A stretch of DNA of 64,000 nt from Diplonema papillatum (GCA_030068145.1 JAPJBO010000521.1:62001-126000); one strand, 5' to 3'. Positions 10,698 to 22,803 are shown, counted from the first letter of the stretch. The notes: generated by a model not told the origin, from the letters alone. Translations and numbers: made by a program.

Positions 10698-12009
10698 AAC
10701 AGTGGCGTCACCTGAGGGGAGCAATCTCAGCGCCGCCCACGTGAAGCCGTCAGCCGTGCAGCGGCTGGCATATCCCTTTACAACTTTTATAAGGAGTTGA
10801 ATTTTGTGGAGAGTCTGTGTAGGGAACGTGTCAGTTAGACTTTGGCGGACACTTGCCGGCATAGCGGAGAACCCCCCCCCCCCTCCCCCACCTTTGTATT
10901 TTTTTTGACGGACAGATGACGGCATGGCAAACCACCTCTCGGCTACTGTGGCCGACGCCCCTCCCCCCCCCCCTTTTTATCCCGGTAGCGGACATATGGC
11001 GGCACGGCAAACCATAAGAAATAAGGTCCGAGACCCTCCGCCCCCCCATGCCGGACATTGTGAGCCAAAGTCCAACTGACACGTTCCCGTAGGCACTCTT
11101 TCTGTCAAGCTCCCTCGTAGCTCGCCGGGAAACTGGCACTCCGGTCTATGCTATCGTTTCAGACACACAAACAGTGGAACATTTCGAGTTGGCGCGGGCA
11201 CTAAAAAAAACGAAGCAAGAGCTGATGAAAACGAGGAGGCGAAGGTTTCTTGGTCTTCGCGCGTACACGGGTTTAAACCTCTCTCGCTGGGGTGGGGTGG
11301 ACCCTTCCGTACAAGTGTACGGCTAAATTAGGTGGCATCGCGTCGCTGTAAGCCACAGAAGTATGAAAACGAAAGAAACAAACAATAGTAGTAGTAGCAG
11401 TTTGGGTTCGATACGCAGCAACAATCTGTGACGATAGACATATTTGATCATTCGAGTTCGAACAAACGAGTGGCGCATAGTCCGTGTAGCAAGATGCGTC
11501 GTGTACGGATATCCGGAATGCGGCGCAAGCTGCTTGGGGACACAACTGGCGTCGAGGTAAGTCTCCTGGAATGGGGTATCCACAGAGGGTGAGAGTCCCG
11601 TATTTCCTCGACGAGCCATGTTGGTTAACTCCTTGCTAAATAAGCCAGGATGAACACGAAAACCGAACAAACCAAATATCGGATGGGGAAGAGGGGAGGT
11701 GACGCTTGTCTGCGATACGCGGGAAAGGCGCAAGCTAGTTGGCGGGGCGGAAATACAGAAAGGTCAGTCCCGTTCGTTCGACAAAATCTTCTCTTTGTGT
11801 GAGTTCAATCTCTCGATTCCAATTCAGCTGACCTTCAATCGGGTTTGATCCGGTTCGACGGAGAGTGTGGCGGCGCCGAAAAAGATTCGTATGGCGCTTT
11901 CTTTTGTTTGCACGCACTACGCAACTCACCTGCTTTGATAAGATGCTCAGAGTATGCTGTCAACTACTAATCTCTAGTACCAACAACACATCGTTAGCAC
12001 ACTCGAGGG

Positions 12010-12325
12010 ACCACCCGATGCTTAACGGACGAGGGGGAGAAACAATACAACTACAAACGGGTCTACTTTCGACGAACGCTTACGCCGGTTTTGAACCCAG
12101 ATTTACCTGAGTTTCGTGTTCGGAACCGAACCGGGAGATAACCGTAGGAACCGGCCATAAGGCTAAAACCCTCGAACAACAAGGCTCCTCGGTGCGTTAC
12201 GCCCGCCGGCCCATTCGGACTCGTCGTGTAGACCCGGTTGGAGACACCACAGCGCATTTCCTGCATCGACTTTACAACCGGCGACCTCCTCGAGTGTTTC
12301 CTACAAAGCAGGTGCTATTCAAAAA
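12010..12325 (+). repeat. Interspersed repeat R1, copy 2
   Basis: Contains the blocks gggggagaaacaatacaact (about 12033), acgaacgcttacgccgg, aacccagatttacctgag, and, after diverged sequence, gtgtttcctacaaagcaggt ending in a run of A at 12319-12329. Confidence 0.65.
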
Positions 12326-12819
12326 AAAAAACGAAAACAGAAACAAAAAGGCTAGAGTCTGAGGATCTGCGGAAGACTGCTGCTGCACGGGCATCGCATT
12401 CGGGCCTAGAGGATGATACGGAATGCCTTCCGAGACGGTTCCATGAAAAAGAAGCCGGTTTCTAGAGCACTTCGAGGTTGATGCTGAGGTTGTGGGAGTG
12501 AGTCGCACTGAACGGGCGAAGAAGAAGAACTCTGCGTCGACTTCCCCTTTTTAGCCGCAGAGCTCTCGTTTTCTCCACCCGAGCGCGGCCCACTTTCTAG
12601 TCGGGGAGTCGTTGGGATTTGGATCTCGTTCTGGGAATTTTAAAGTTTGCGATAGTAGACCGGCAGATAGCCGGCCACTCGGACGCCTCTTTTCCAAGCA
12701 CCTTGCGTTGCTGAGAGGTAAGTTGATTACGTGGGCATCTGTGTCGAGGCGGCGGAATCCAGAGGAATGAACGGACGAGAAAGTTTCGGGGTAGCGCGGA
12801 AGTCAGGAGGCAAGAAGCG

Positions 12820-12880
12820 AGAGAGCGGGTTCGACGCAGGACCATCTCTCCAGGGGGTTTCCGGTCTCCTCGTTGACAGA
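12820..12880 (-). repeat. Short relic of the LINE 3' end
   Basis: The segment with accatctctcc and gggtttccggtctcctc matches the 3' terminus of the LINE at 23126-23210, including a GA-rich border. Only the last 60 or so bases remain, as expected for a severely 5'-truncated copy. Confidence 0.55.
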
Positions 12881-14820
12881 AGCTGAAGGGGGAGGTGAAA
12901 ACGGAAACAAGTGCAATGGGGCGAGGCGGGTGTGTGTGTGTGCATCGGGTTTTCGGTGGTGTGGCCATCACCGAGCGATGGGGCCAGCGAGAGCTGAACG
13001 AGGAAGGTGCAGGTGAGCGACGCCACTCCCCCCCGCGATGTTGCGGAAGAACAGGTTCTTGTGGCGCCTATTCCCCTGCTACAACTCAGTGCTACGTACA
13101 TTTCCGGAGCCGCTGCTTGCGGTGACAGACGGAGCAACGGACGCTCAGCGTCAACTGATCAGTGACGAAAATGATGCACTATTTTACTCTTCGTTCGTGT
13201 ACAGGATATCAACCTCTCTGGTTGGATGATCGTACCTTGTAATAGCACTTCCGTCTCGTTGCCCTCGTTTCCGGGAATGTTCTAATGTACGAGGAGTAGT
13301 ACGCGTCATTCTTGTTCGAGCAAGTCTGGAAGAAGTACGGATGTAGAACTTCCGGACAAAAACTCGACTCCAGCTTCTGAGGCTTGTTCACCGATCGGGA
13401 AACGGGGAATTCCCCCCCGCGTTTTCAACTCACCTTTTTTGTCGACGAGGTGCGTCGTTCGGATGTTCTGGCGACTTTGCTTTGTTGCTTGTTTATTTCC
13501 TATTTTCCGATAGGAATCCAAGTGGGCGGCGCATGCTTTCGGCGTGCGCGTGTGTGGGTGCTCGACTTGCTCAGGCTGCTCGTCTTTGTTTGGACTCTCC
13601 TTTTCTATTCCCTGATACATTCGGGACGGATCGTGTGATCCACGCGCCTCTTGATGCAGGGCATTAGCTTCCTGTTGCAGATTCCGTCCCGGCAAGCTCA
13701 AGATAAAGGAAGGGGTAATAGGGACTTGAAGGTTCTGCACACATAAATGCCCCAATCGCCCTTCTTTTCTGAAGGTGCTGCCATGCTGCAAACGTAAAAC
13801 ATTCGCAGGTAAGCTCAGGGAGGAAACGGGCAAACGTAATGTCCCAACCCTTTTCCTGAAGGTGCAGCTACGCGGACCAGGACCTGAGCACGTTGAGGGG
13901 GGAGAGCGGAGGGGGGAAGGTGCGGCTCCAGCCATTTACCGTCGGGGACTCTTGTCCGCTTGATTATTATCGGTGTTCTTTCGTATTGCTTCGGCAAGCC
14001 CAGGTGTTTTCCACCCCCCGGAAACAGGTTTTGGGGGCTTCTGACCCCCAAGTCCGGTAAGGAGGGACGCCCAGAAGCACGGACGGTGTGCCGAAACCCG
14101 GGCCCGGTCTGCCTTCGATGCCATCCGTTGGCGTTTCGATGCCGTATTCTTTTCGCTGTTGCCATTGGGGCCGGCTCGAGCTACCTGACTGCCGCCCTAA
14201 GGGTAGCCGGCAGTAGCCGTTTCTCAGGTTTCCTGCCGCAAAAAGGCTGTGACGAGCAACGAGTTCCTGGTGTTGGACGCAGGCGACGCAAACAAGGTCA
14301 GACAGCTATGCAGACACATGAACGGCTGCACCCGGGCTTCGGCTTAGTCATGCTAGCTCGTCGACGGTGCAGCACTACGTCCTCGTCGGGAAGAGTCAAG
14401 AGCTGCATCTCGGTCGCAGATCTTCCGAGCGGTCCCTCTCTACGGCGGAACGCCCATGGTTCGGATGGCCGCTTGGATTGGCGGATACAAGTGCTGCATC
14501 AAACCGACTGAAACTCGGTTGTGGGCTCGGCTACAGCAGCGTCTTCGTGTCATCTTCGGAGAGCTGCGGGGTTTGATTGGAACGCGATTCACAGCAGGGG
14601 TTGCGCGTGCACAAAGACCGGCGCTTGCGTGTGCAAGTTGCTCGACTTCTCAGACAGACTCGCGGGTAGGGAGGGAAATGAAAGCAGTTTTTTTCTTTCT
14701 CCGGGCGGTCGGTGCCGCCAACCTGTCGTTAACGAGTCTTCAAACCCCCAAGCTTATTATCCCTCCCTTTTTGTGTTGAACGTTTACGCCCGCCACGAAA
14801 CCCAGATTTACCGGTGGCTC

Positions 14821-15574
14821 GTGTAGCCCACACTGGCCTCGTGTAGCCCACACTGGCCTCGTGTGGCCCACACTGGCCTCGTGTAGCCCACACTGGCCTC
14901 GTGTAGCCCACACTGGCCTCGTGTAGCCCACACTGGCCTCGTGTAGCTCACACTGGCCTCGTGTAGCCCACACTGGCCTCGTGTAGCCCACACTGGCCTC
15001 GTGTAGCCCACACTGGCCTCGTGTAGCCCACACTGGCCTCGTGTAGCCCACACTGGCCTCGTGTAGCCCACACTGGCCTCGTGTAGCCCACACTGGCCTC
15101 GTGTAGCCCACACTGGCCTCGTGTAGCCCACACTGGCCTCGTGTAGCCCACACTGGCCTCGTGTAGCCCACACTGGCCTCGTGTAGCCCACACTGGCCTC
15201 GTGTAGCCCACACTGGCCTCGTGTAGCCCACACTGGCCTCGTGTAGCCCACACTGGCCTCGTGTAGCCCACACTGGCCTCGTGTAGCCCACACTGGCCTC
15301 GTGTAGCCCACACTGGCCTCGTGTAGCCCACACTGGCCTCGTGTAGCCCACACTGGCCTCGTGTAGCCCACACTGGCCTCGTGTAGCCCACACTGGCCTC
15401 GTGTAGCCCACACTGGCCTCGTGTAGCCCACACTGGCCTCGTGTAGCCCACACTGGCCTCGTGTAGCCCACACTGGCCTCGTGTAGCCCACACTGGCCTC
15501 GTGTAGCCCACACTGGCCTCGTGTAGCCCACACTGGCCTCGTGTAGCCCACACTGGCCTCGTGTAGCCCACACT
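14821..15574. repeat. 20-bp minisatellite, 37 full copies
   Basis: The unit gtgtagcccacactggcctc is repeated 37 times in perfect register plus a 14-base partial copy. I see only two base variants: gtgtggccc in the third copy and gtgtagctc near 14941. The right end runs into a palindrome (15558-15586). Because 20 is not a multiple of 3 and the unit has no stop in any minus-strand phase, all three minus frames stay open across the array. These are not genes. Confidence 0.97.
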
Positions 15575-15586
15575 GGGCTACACGAG
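15558..15586. repeat. Inverted repeat closing the minisatellite
   Basis: ctcgtgtagccca and tgggctacacgag are perfect 13-base inverted arms around a 3-base centre (cac). The right arm is a reversed copy of the repeat unit, so the array ends in a potential hairpin. Confidence 0.9.
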
Positions 15587-15800
15587 GGCTGGAGCACATT
15601 TTCCCCCTCGAGATGTCGCACCCGGCAGCCTCCTTAAGTATTTCTCACAAAGCAGATGCTTACTATTTTTCGTTGACCGCACTACCCGGAACCCAAATCC
15701 TGGACTGTGCCAGGTGGCAAATTGGCGCATGATCCGAAGGCCCTAGTAGTAGTAGGAGTAGTAGTTCGGCGGTTTCAGTTTGCTCACACATCGCATGTGG

Positions 15801-18800
15801 CTAGAAAGAAAAGGAGATCCATACGAAATCAGACGCGCGATTCGGCGGCGTGATCGACGTCATTTCTTCGACGCAGCCCGGGCTGCGGCACTCAGCGTCT
15901 CCGTCGAAGGGTATGTACGCAACATCGGATGCCTTGGGCTTCGCGTCCACCACCGGCGCGAGCACGGCCGGCGGCGGCGGCTTGGGCGGCGACGCCGCGC
16001 CCGTCGTCCGGGCAAACTTGCACGACTTCGACGACCCGCTCCGCTCGAACACGCGGTTAATCGCCATCAGGTACGAATCGAGTCCGTGCCCCCCCATGTC
16101 GGAGAACCCCACCTTCTTCGTCGGTTGGAACGTCTTCTCGACCCACGTCGGCTCCACGAGCAGCGACCCATACCGGTCCAAGCACACTTCGCGCCCGATG
16201 TGGTGGTTGCAGCAGGTTCCCGAGATGTGAACGCTGTTTTTTTTTTCTTTTTTCCGTTGGGGCTGGAATGGATCCCACAAAAATACTCGACGCGTAGCTG
16301 CTTTTGACTCCGAACGGGAAGGGAGGAAATATGGAGGTAGAGGGCGATATACAATACGAACACAATCTGATTTGTTCTTCGCTTACACTACCGTGTGTTG
16401 TTTTCTCACGCAGGGCTTTGACCTGTTGTGTTTGTGTGATTTGTCGTGTAGGGGTAGACCCGCATGACCTCACGTCCGTTCAACACGTGGTTCGGTAGTT
16501 ACGGCACTAGGAATCCCTTCTGTTCTTTGTCTGGCAGCATCGTCGAGCATTTCCTTCTAAGCTGGCGCGTAAAAGAATAGGTTGTGCGCGCGCCGTGCGT
16601 ATCGAACGTTGAGTGCGTGAGCCCCTCCGAAATCCGCGATACTTAAACAAGCACACGCGTGCAGTACCCCAGTCCGAGAACCAGTCCAAATAACCCCAAA
16701 GTGAAGAAGCGGGGACGAACGAGAATGCTGCATACACAGGATCGTATTCAAACACGACTCGAAACGTGTTGGGGACGGTGCTGTCGTAGAGGTCGGCGAA
16801 AGCCTTGTTGCCAAGCTTCGGGAGCCCGAAGGTGTAGACGATGGGGTCGACGCCGCGCCGCTTCTTCAGCGAGTAGGCCAGCAGGCACGCGAGTGCGCCG
16901 CCGAGGCTGTGTCCGGTGCAGTACACGGCGACCTTCTTGCTGGTGCCGAAGGATCGGATCGCGCGGTCGACCGACCCGAGCACGGCGTCGCGCAGCGGGA
17001 TGTTCTGCAGGGGCCCGTGCAGGGCGTGGCCACCGCGGCTCTTCTCCCACATCTCCATGAACCCGCGGTGGAGGAGGGGCTGCCGGCAGCAGCCGACGCA
17101 CCCACGGATGACGGTCGCTTCCGCCATGGTCATCCACACCTCGCGCTGGAACCGCAGGTCTGTCATTAGGTTCACCCGCGTAAACCGGTTGTCGCTGCCC
17201 CGGAAGGACACCAGCACGCGGCGTGTGCCGTTGAGGGGCACCGTCACGAAGGCCTGCGTCCCCGCGAGCTCAATCACGTCGATCAGCCGCAGCCCCAGCC
17301 GCCGCAGGTCCGCCGCGAGCGGCGCCGCCGGTGCCACGGGGATCCCCACCGACGCGCGCGGCGGCATGCTCGGCGTCGTCGAAGGCGACGCCGCCGGAGA
17401 GTTGCCCGACGGCGGCTCCGCGTGCACCAGCCCGGTGGCAGACGCGGCGATCGCCGCGACGAGGGTCAGGGTGCCCGTCGTGCAGTACTCCACCGCAATG
17501 CTCCACCCGAAGCTGTCGCGCGTGAACTGCGCCTGCTCGAAATCGTCGGGCCCGGGAGGGTAGTATACGGAGTAGCTCAAATCCGCGAGCATCGCCGCGG
17601 TTTCGACGCAGAAGAACAGCGGGATGTCCTTCTCCCTGCGCTTCCTCTGCATGTACGTGGACGCCGCCTGCATCGTGAAGCCGAGGGTTTCCGGGGACTC
17701 CCAGTACCCCTCGACGCCCAGCTCGTTCTCGCAGAAGAAGTAGCCGTCGAGCAGCTGGTGCCAGCCGCCGCTCAGCCGGACGCATTGGATCTCGGTGCTG
17801 CTGCCGACGGTGTACACGACAGGCGCCTCGAGCGAGGCCCGCTCGCGCACCGGCCACCCGCGCGGCGCGGACAGCAGGAGCAGGTTGTGCACTTTTTCGC
17901 GCTGGAACCGGACGAAGGTCTCGAGCTCGTGCTCGTGGGTGAAGTAGTACAGCGCGCCGCCGTGCGCGCGGAGCCAGTCGTACCACTGGTCCCTCCACTT
18001 GCACAGCCGCCACCGCGGGTGGTCCCACGCCGGCTCGCCGGGGTGCGGCGGCGCGTCCTCCGTCCGGTTGACCGCCGGCGCGAACTGGAACACGAGGCTG
18101 AACGTCAGGATGCTCGACAGCAGCACGGCGCCGGTTTCATCGGCGGAACGGTACGCAGGGCGGTACTTGCCGAGGAGGAGCCAATACAGGAGCAAGCACG
18201 TCACGCGCGACACGACGTAAGACCACACGACGAACACCAAGCTCCGGAAGGCCAGCTGCACCCTGCGTGTCGGACCGTACAGGACAGTCCTCAAATGAGA
18301 CTTGACCTGCTGCGTGACCACGAAAGAAGTCATCACCCACACGCCCGCGAGCACCATCGCGCCTATATACAACGAACCTGCCCACATCCCCAGGTGCTCC
18401 ACACTGGTCGAGAGGACCCAGCCAATATACGTCGACGTGTAGTCGCTGCTTGGTTTCCGGTCGACGATGGCGACTATCGTGTCAACTGCGATCATCAACA
18501 CGAACCACGCGATCCAGAAGCCGGATACCAGACACGACACGGGGCCTCGCATGCGGAGAATCAGGTCAATGTACATCACCTGAATGACCACAGTGAACCA
18601 CGTTGCCGCGTGAAACTCGATGAACTCGCACACGAGCCCGAACGTGGTTCCCCCGAAGCTGCCGAGCGCGCTCACCCAAGCGACGGGGTTGAGGTACACG
18701 AGCAGGGCGAAGAGCAGCACCGGCATCCACTTTTGCTCCGGGGTTTTGTGCATCGCGTCGCGGTCTTTCACGTACTTCAAGTACACGAAAACGGTCGCCG

Positions 18801-19566
18801 CGAACAAAAGGACGCGCAGACACAAGTCGCACGTGGTGTAGACACCGGTTTGGTACTCCAGCAGCAGCGACGCGTCACGGTAGTCAAACGGCAACGGCAC
18901 GTGGGCCGGCTGCGTGGTGTTCTCGTCGTACTCCTCTTGGGACTCCGCGTCCGGCTCCACCGTGAGCCAGACTTCGACTTTCCTACGAACCCCGCGGCCC
19001 TCCGCCATCACTCGGAACGCTGACGAAGAGCAGAGCGTCCCCCGGCCATTGCAATGGGTCATGTCGAGGCTGCTCACGCGCGAGTATGGGGCGCTCCCCC
19101 GGTCACTGGAGTCGGCGTATTGCGTGTGCACTCGTTGGTGCAAGAGGAGGTACCCGTAGCCGTAAGGCAGGTATTCTTCGTTCTTCACTTCTATTTGGAC
19201 GGTCAGGTGCATGAACCGGTTCAACCAGTGCAGCCCGCTGACGTCGCCGTCCCAATGCGCCGTTTCGGACACACCATTCAGCAGCAGTCGCGTGCCGTAC
19301 GGTAGCTCTACTTCGGTCGTCGTCTCGTTGGACCCGCAAACGGCGCTGGTCTCGTTTCTCGAGCACGTCGTGATTTCCCCGCACACGTTGGTGCACTCCC
19401 ACATGGCGATGTAATCGTAGAGCGACAGGCACGTACTGACGACGAGCCCGGCGTAGATGTACGCGAAGTGCCACTTCGCGCGCTTCCCGCTCAGGCCCTC
19501 CAGCTCGGTGATCACGAACTCGCCGTCCTTCTGGCGCGCCGATGCCGCGGCCGCGTCATCTCCCAT
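15801..19566 (-). CDS. Wntless-like 7TM protein fused to a class 3 lipase, two exons
   Basis: I infer two exons, 19566-16643 and 16233-15801, joined in frame (phase 2) at GT-AG sites: donor TTTAA|GTATCG, acceptor after a purine/A-rich tract, aacag|CGTTC. The product is 1118 aa. One hydrophobic segment lies at about 32-55, followed by a lumenal-type region with Cys and NxT/S sites, then seven hydrophobic helices from about 258 to 500. The second of these, beginning EQKWMPVLLFALLVYLNP, resembles the Wntless/TMEM181 (GOST) family. The C-terminal half is an alpha/beta-hydrolase of the fungal-lipase (class 3) type: nucleophile elbow GHSLGG with Ser887, Asp942 in EYDPV, and His1024 in GGHGLDSY. His1024 lies on exon 2, so only the spliced form carries the full triad. 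Class 3 lipases hydrolyse acylglycerols or related lipids. Membrane anchoring suggests diacylglycerol-lipase-like activity, but the substrate is inference. Confidence 0.82.
16263..16572 (+). repeat. SINE-like repeat R2 inside the lipase intron
   Basis: R2 begins cacaaaaatactcgacg and runs through gtgtgttgttttctcac, gtagacccgcatgacctcac and gcatcgtcgagcatttcc to aagctggcgcgtaaaag. Near-identical copies lie at 45572 and 50997, both ending in an A-run after gcttatgt. This copy occupies most of the 409-bp intron (16234-16642) in antisense orientation to the lipase gene. Confidence 0.85.
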
Positions 19567-21812
19567 CGGCCGCCGGCGGCGGGGCCCTCAAGACTCGCTG
19601 CTGCAAACCCGTTCTGCACGGTGCCCGGCGGGGCTTCTTCTATTTAATTTATTCCCCCCCTGTGCGGCATCTGGGCGCCAAGGGGGTTAAGTTGGGGGTT
19701 GTTTTGTGTTCACAATGCGTTGTTGGTAAGAATTCGTAGTTGGCAGCGTACTGCACGAAACTTACCAAAGCAGGTGAGTTCCGCTCGTGCGCGCAAACGA
19801 AAGCCGGTTCGCGGGATGCATCAAGGTACTAACTCTTGACCCTCGACCCCGGAGCTGAAGACTGGAAATCTGGTAGGGCAGCCTAGAGGAGCACCTGTGC
19901 ACTTGTCTACAGAAGAGGTGCGGGAGTGTAAGTACGAACAACACACGGTGTAGTGAGTTGTTTCTAGCTAACCGTTGGAAGATTGTCCCTTCACTCTGGC
20001 GTTTCCGCCGGCGCCCAGGGCAGGGCAGCCCAGAGGAGCACCTTGTGCACTTGTGTACAGAAGAGGTGCGGGAGTGTAAGTACGAACAACACAAGCTAGT
20101 GAGTTGTTTCTCCTAGCTAACCGTTGGAAGATTGTCCCCTTCATTCTGGCGTTTCCGCCGGCGCCAAGACCAGTATTGACCATTTGCGTTAAAGTAAGCA
20201 AAGTGGTCTTGTACTGCACTGCAGTAGCACCCGCACAACGGAAACCGCTACCGGAAAACACCCCCAAACGAGCACCCTGGGATACATGCTGCGCACCTCT
20301 GTCGCAAACTGTAGAGCCAGCGCCAACGTCATAGTCAAGCCAAAGTCACAATCAGTGTCAACGTCGATTGCGCACTCCCTATGTTGCAAGAGGAAATGGT
20401 GAGCATGTGGACGAAACAGATCTGAAAGGCTAGGGTAGCGGGCAACAACACGAGAGGTAAGACGGGAGTGGCGGGTGGAGGGAGGGGAATGGAAACCGTG
20501 CAAGAAATCGTTTCAAAGCCACCTCCGTTGTCCAATTCATCGAACGGTTCCCACTTTTGCGTGCGCTGACACTCTGTCTCGACGCAAGTTTCGTTTACAC
20601 ATTGGCAGTAACAATGGTTCATCCGCGTGCGCTGACACACTGTACTCGACGCAAGTTTCGTTTGCACATTGGCAGTAACAATGGTTCACCCGAAGTGAAC
20701 TCTTCAGACAATTAGTCCGGTGCTTTCATTTGTTTGTGCACACTCGCGGTACGCTGTCGCTATTTCTGAAACCAACAATGCATTGCTGACACCAAAACGT
20801 GGTGAGAAAGCCGAAAATAACGGCCACCTTCCAAAAAAGGGCTGGCGTTTTCGTGTTTTTTTGTTTGTGCGTGCCGGTTGTGTGATCGACTTGCCACTCG
20901 TTGTTTTTCCGCCCCGGCACTGTTGTGGCCCAGGAACTCTGATCGTCCACCGAAACACGCTGCGCCCACGTGCATTTTTTGGCCGGCGCAGTGCAGGCTG
21001 TGGGAGAGAGTCCTTACAATCCTACGGGGATTGCCTTGCATGTCTTGTGAATGCACAGTACAGTGTAGGGCGATACCAAGAACGATTGCAAACCGGCAAC
21101 GTGTGAAAGCCTGATGCCGGGCAGTATCGGTTGTAAAATGAAGTAGGAGGACGCAAGGCAGCCGCGCCTAATTCGCAGTTATAGGGCCCAACGTGGTAGA
21201 ATCCTGGTATCTAACAAACAATCTCAGTATCGCGCTGCGAGAGTGCACGCATACGAGTTACATACGGGCTTCTACAAGCACGTACCTCGCGTCGTGGAGA
21301 GGTGCACCGAGCGGTTCTGCTGCTCTCTCACTAAGTAAGAAGCAACAGAATCGCCGAAAGAGATACGGAGGGACACCTCCGGGGGGTATCCAGCCGCCGC
21401 ACCACTACCCCGTAATAACTCGGGCGGCGGTCTCGATGGCCGCAGGAGAGCAGCGGCAGGGGGTGGGGCTGAGGTTGAACGAAAAGGTTTTAGATTGGTT
21501 CGGCAAATAGAAAACGAAACAAAAAAAAGTACGGGCTAGTCGAAGAAGCTAGGTTTGGTTGGTCGGGAGCCCGCCTTGAGCGGAGAGGGCACGAGGAGTC
21601 GAGGACATGAAACCGGCGTGCGCTTGCACGCGGAGCACTCGCTTTTCAACACCACCCCCAGTGTAGAGGGTGGGGTGCCAAGGCAGCTCAACCTGCAAAC
21701 CCTCCCAGGATATCCTGGTGGCAGGGTTCAACGTGCACGCAGTCGCGAAGGTTTCGATACCCAAGATAGTTGGGGGGCAGCCGAGGCTGCAGCCCAACAA
21801 TCCTGACCACTT
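19567..21812. other. Intergenic region with local tandem duplications
   Basis: No gene is supported. About 19860-20165 holds two to three diverged tandem units of roughly 135 bases sharing agaggtgcgggagtgtaagt, ctaaccgttggaagattgtc and ctggcgtttccgccggcgcc. 20555-20692 is a duplicated unit of about 66 bases with cgacgcaagtttcgttt and cattggcagtaacaatggtt. 21540-21812 is the 3' flank of the RING gene. Confidence 0.55.
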
Positions 21813-22803
21813 TCACCGGCATCGGGTCGGATCGGTCGCCTGACCCGCATCACTCAAGAAGGACGTCGTCATCTTGTGATGTTCCAGCAGGAAATTCGAC
21901 AGCATGGCGTTGATGCTTTGAATCATCGCGTCCAGGTAGTCCTGTCGGGTGCGGCGTTTCAATGAAAAAGGAGCGATGGACGCATGGTTTTGTAGACAAT
22001 CGAAAGAAGCGTGGCCAAGCTTTCGTGTTCAGACTGTCTGTCGCAAGTAATTATCTCAGGACGCCGCTTACTTGAGCGCAGGCTCACGACAATGGTTTCC
22101 CACCCCAAAACCGATGTGTGCCCTGATGTCCCTCCTTCAGACACAAAAACATGTGCCCACTCCCAGAAAAAGGTACCTCGTCGTTCATGGTGAAGTAATC
22201 GAATGAGTCATCCAGGATGACAGCGTCACTGTCGCGAACGGTGTGGCACTTGGCGGCGACTCGGCACATGGGGCACGACATGCCCATGGCCGCTGAAGAA
22301 GGGTGATGCCGCGCCCAGCTGGAGATGCACGTCGAGCAGAAGGCGTGCGTGCACGGCAGGACGGTGTCGTATCCGCGCTGGAAGCAGATGCAGCACTCGT
22401 CGGCGCGGTCGGCGCCGCTGCGCTTCACGAGGTTCCGCTGCTCCTTGAGCAGGCACTTGTACGCCGCCACCAGGAGGTCGTACAGATCGTAGAAGTCGCT
22501 CCCCGTCAAGAACCGCTTCGAGATCCCGTCGAGCGTCATGCCGACCCGCACCCCGGCAAGCTGCTTCCGGAGAGGCCGCCTGGAGCCGTACGACGGGAGC
22601 CAATCAAACCACCCGTTGTTGCTCACTGGTGGCCGGACGACCTCGAGGGCTATGAACGGGAGCTTCTCGGGATACCTCTCCTGGAGGATCCCCGCGAGCG
22701 CGACGGCCAGGGACACGTCCTTCAGCACCGACTCCGGCGTCACGGCCGTCACGCCCAACAGGCTCGCTGCCAGCGGGTACCTCTGCCAGAGGTCGGCGAA
22801 CAT
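21813..22803 (-). CDS. RNF141-like RING finger protein, two exons (paralogue A)
   Basis: I infer exons 22803-22177 and 21941-21813 (phase 0; donor GAG|GTACCT, acceptor cgacag|GACTAC; intron 235 bp), giving 251 aa. I chose the ATG at 22803 because it aligns with the start of paralogue B; an upstream in-frame start is not conserved. Residues 20-125 are the family-specific N-terminal region (LQERYPEKLPFIALEVVRPP, then GSDFYDLYDLL). A C3HC4 RING lies at 137-180: C137, C140, C151, H153, C156, C159, C177, C180, with a longer loop before the last CxxC than in paralogue B. Exon 2 codes DYLDAMIQSINAMLSNFLL, a predicted amphipathic helix. RING proteins of this type are probable E3 ubiquitin ligases acting in the cytosol or nucleus. 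The human RNF141 layout, with a RING near the C-terminus followed by a short helix, is similar. The substrate is unknown. Confidence 0.85.

Larger units (their letters stand above)
14770..15672 (+). repeat. Interspersed repeat R1, copy 3, expanded by a minisatellite
   Basis: The left part (gaacgtttacgcccgccacg, aacccagatttaccggtgg) and the right part (ggagcacatt, gcctccttaagtatttc, aaagcagatgctta) are the two halves of R1. In other copies they are about 20-60 bases apart; here a 754-bp array of 20-bp units sits exactly between them, at the gtttcgtgtgggctac block. Confidence 0.7.
9088..15800. other. 6.7-kb intergenic region rich in repeats
   Basis: No host gene is supported. It holds an 18S rDNA relic (9826-9912), R1 repeat copies (10436-10697, 12010-12325, 14770-15672), a LINE 3'-end relic (12820-12880), a 20-bp minisatellite (14821-15574), and a short imperfect duplication at 13770-13870 where a 'tgaaggtgc' motif recurs about 80 bp apart. 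C/G homopolymer runs lie at 9319-9338 and 10870-10980. The stretches between these show nothing recognisable. Confidence 0.5.

Noticed and set aside
13306..13935. Minus-strand frame of about 209 codons
   Set aside because: The composition is not like the supported genes, there is no domain, and it spans a local duplication.
14190..14240. Second possible 18S rRNA match (gtagccgtttctcagg)
   Set aside because: Only 16 bases match and the flanks do not continue as rRNA.
14821..15574. Possible CRISPR-like array
   Set aside because: The units are contiguous with no unique spacers, and the genome is eukaryotic.
14740..15621. Three overlapping minus-strand frames with a perfect 20-residue repeat
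   Set aside because: They are the three phases of the 20-bp minisatellite, which happens to lack stops. No sequence outside the array supports a gene.
15606..15680. Possible additional coding exon of the lipase gene
   Set aside because: The sequence belongs to the right half of repeat R1, and the lipase frame already ends at 15801.
17422..19023. Plus-strand frame of 533 codons
   Set aside because: Antisense to the lipase gene, with no recognisable motif.
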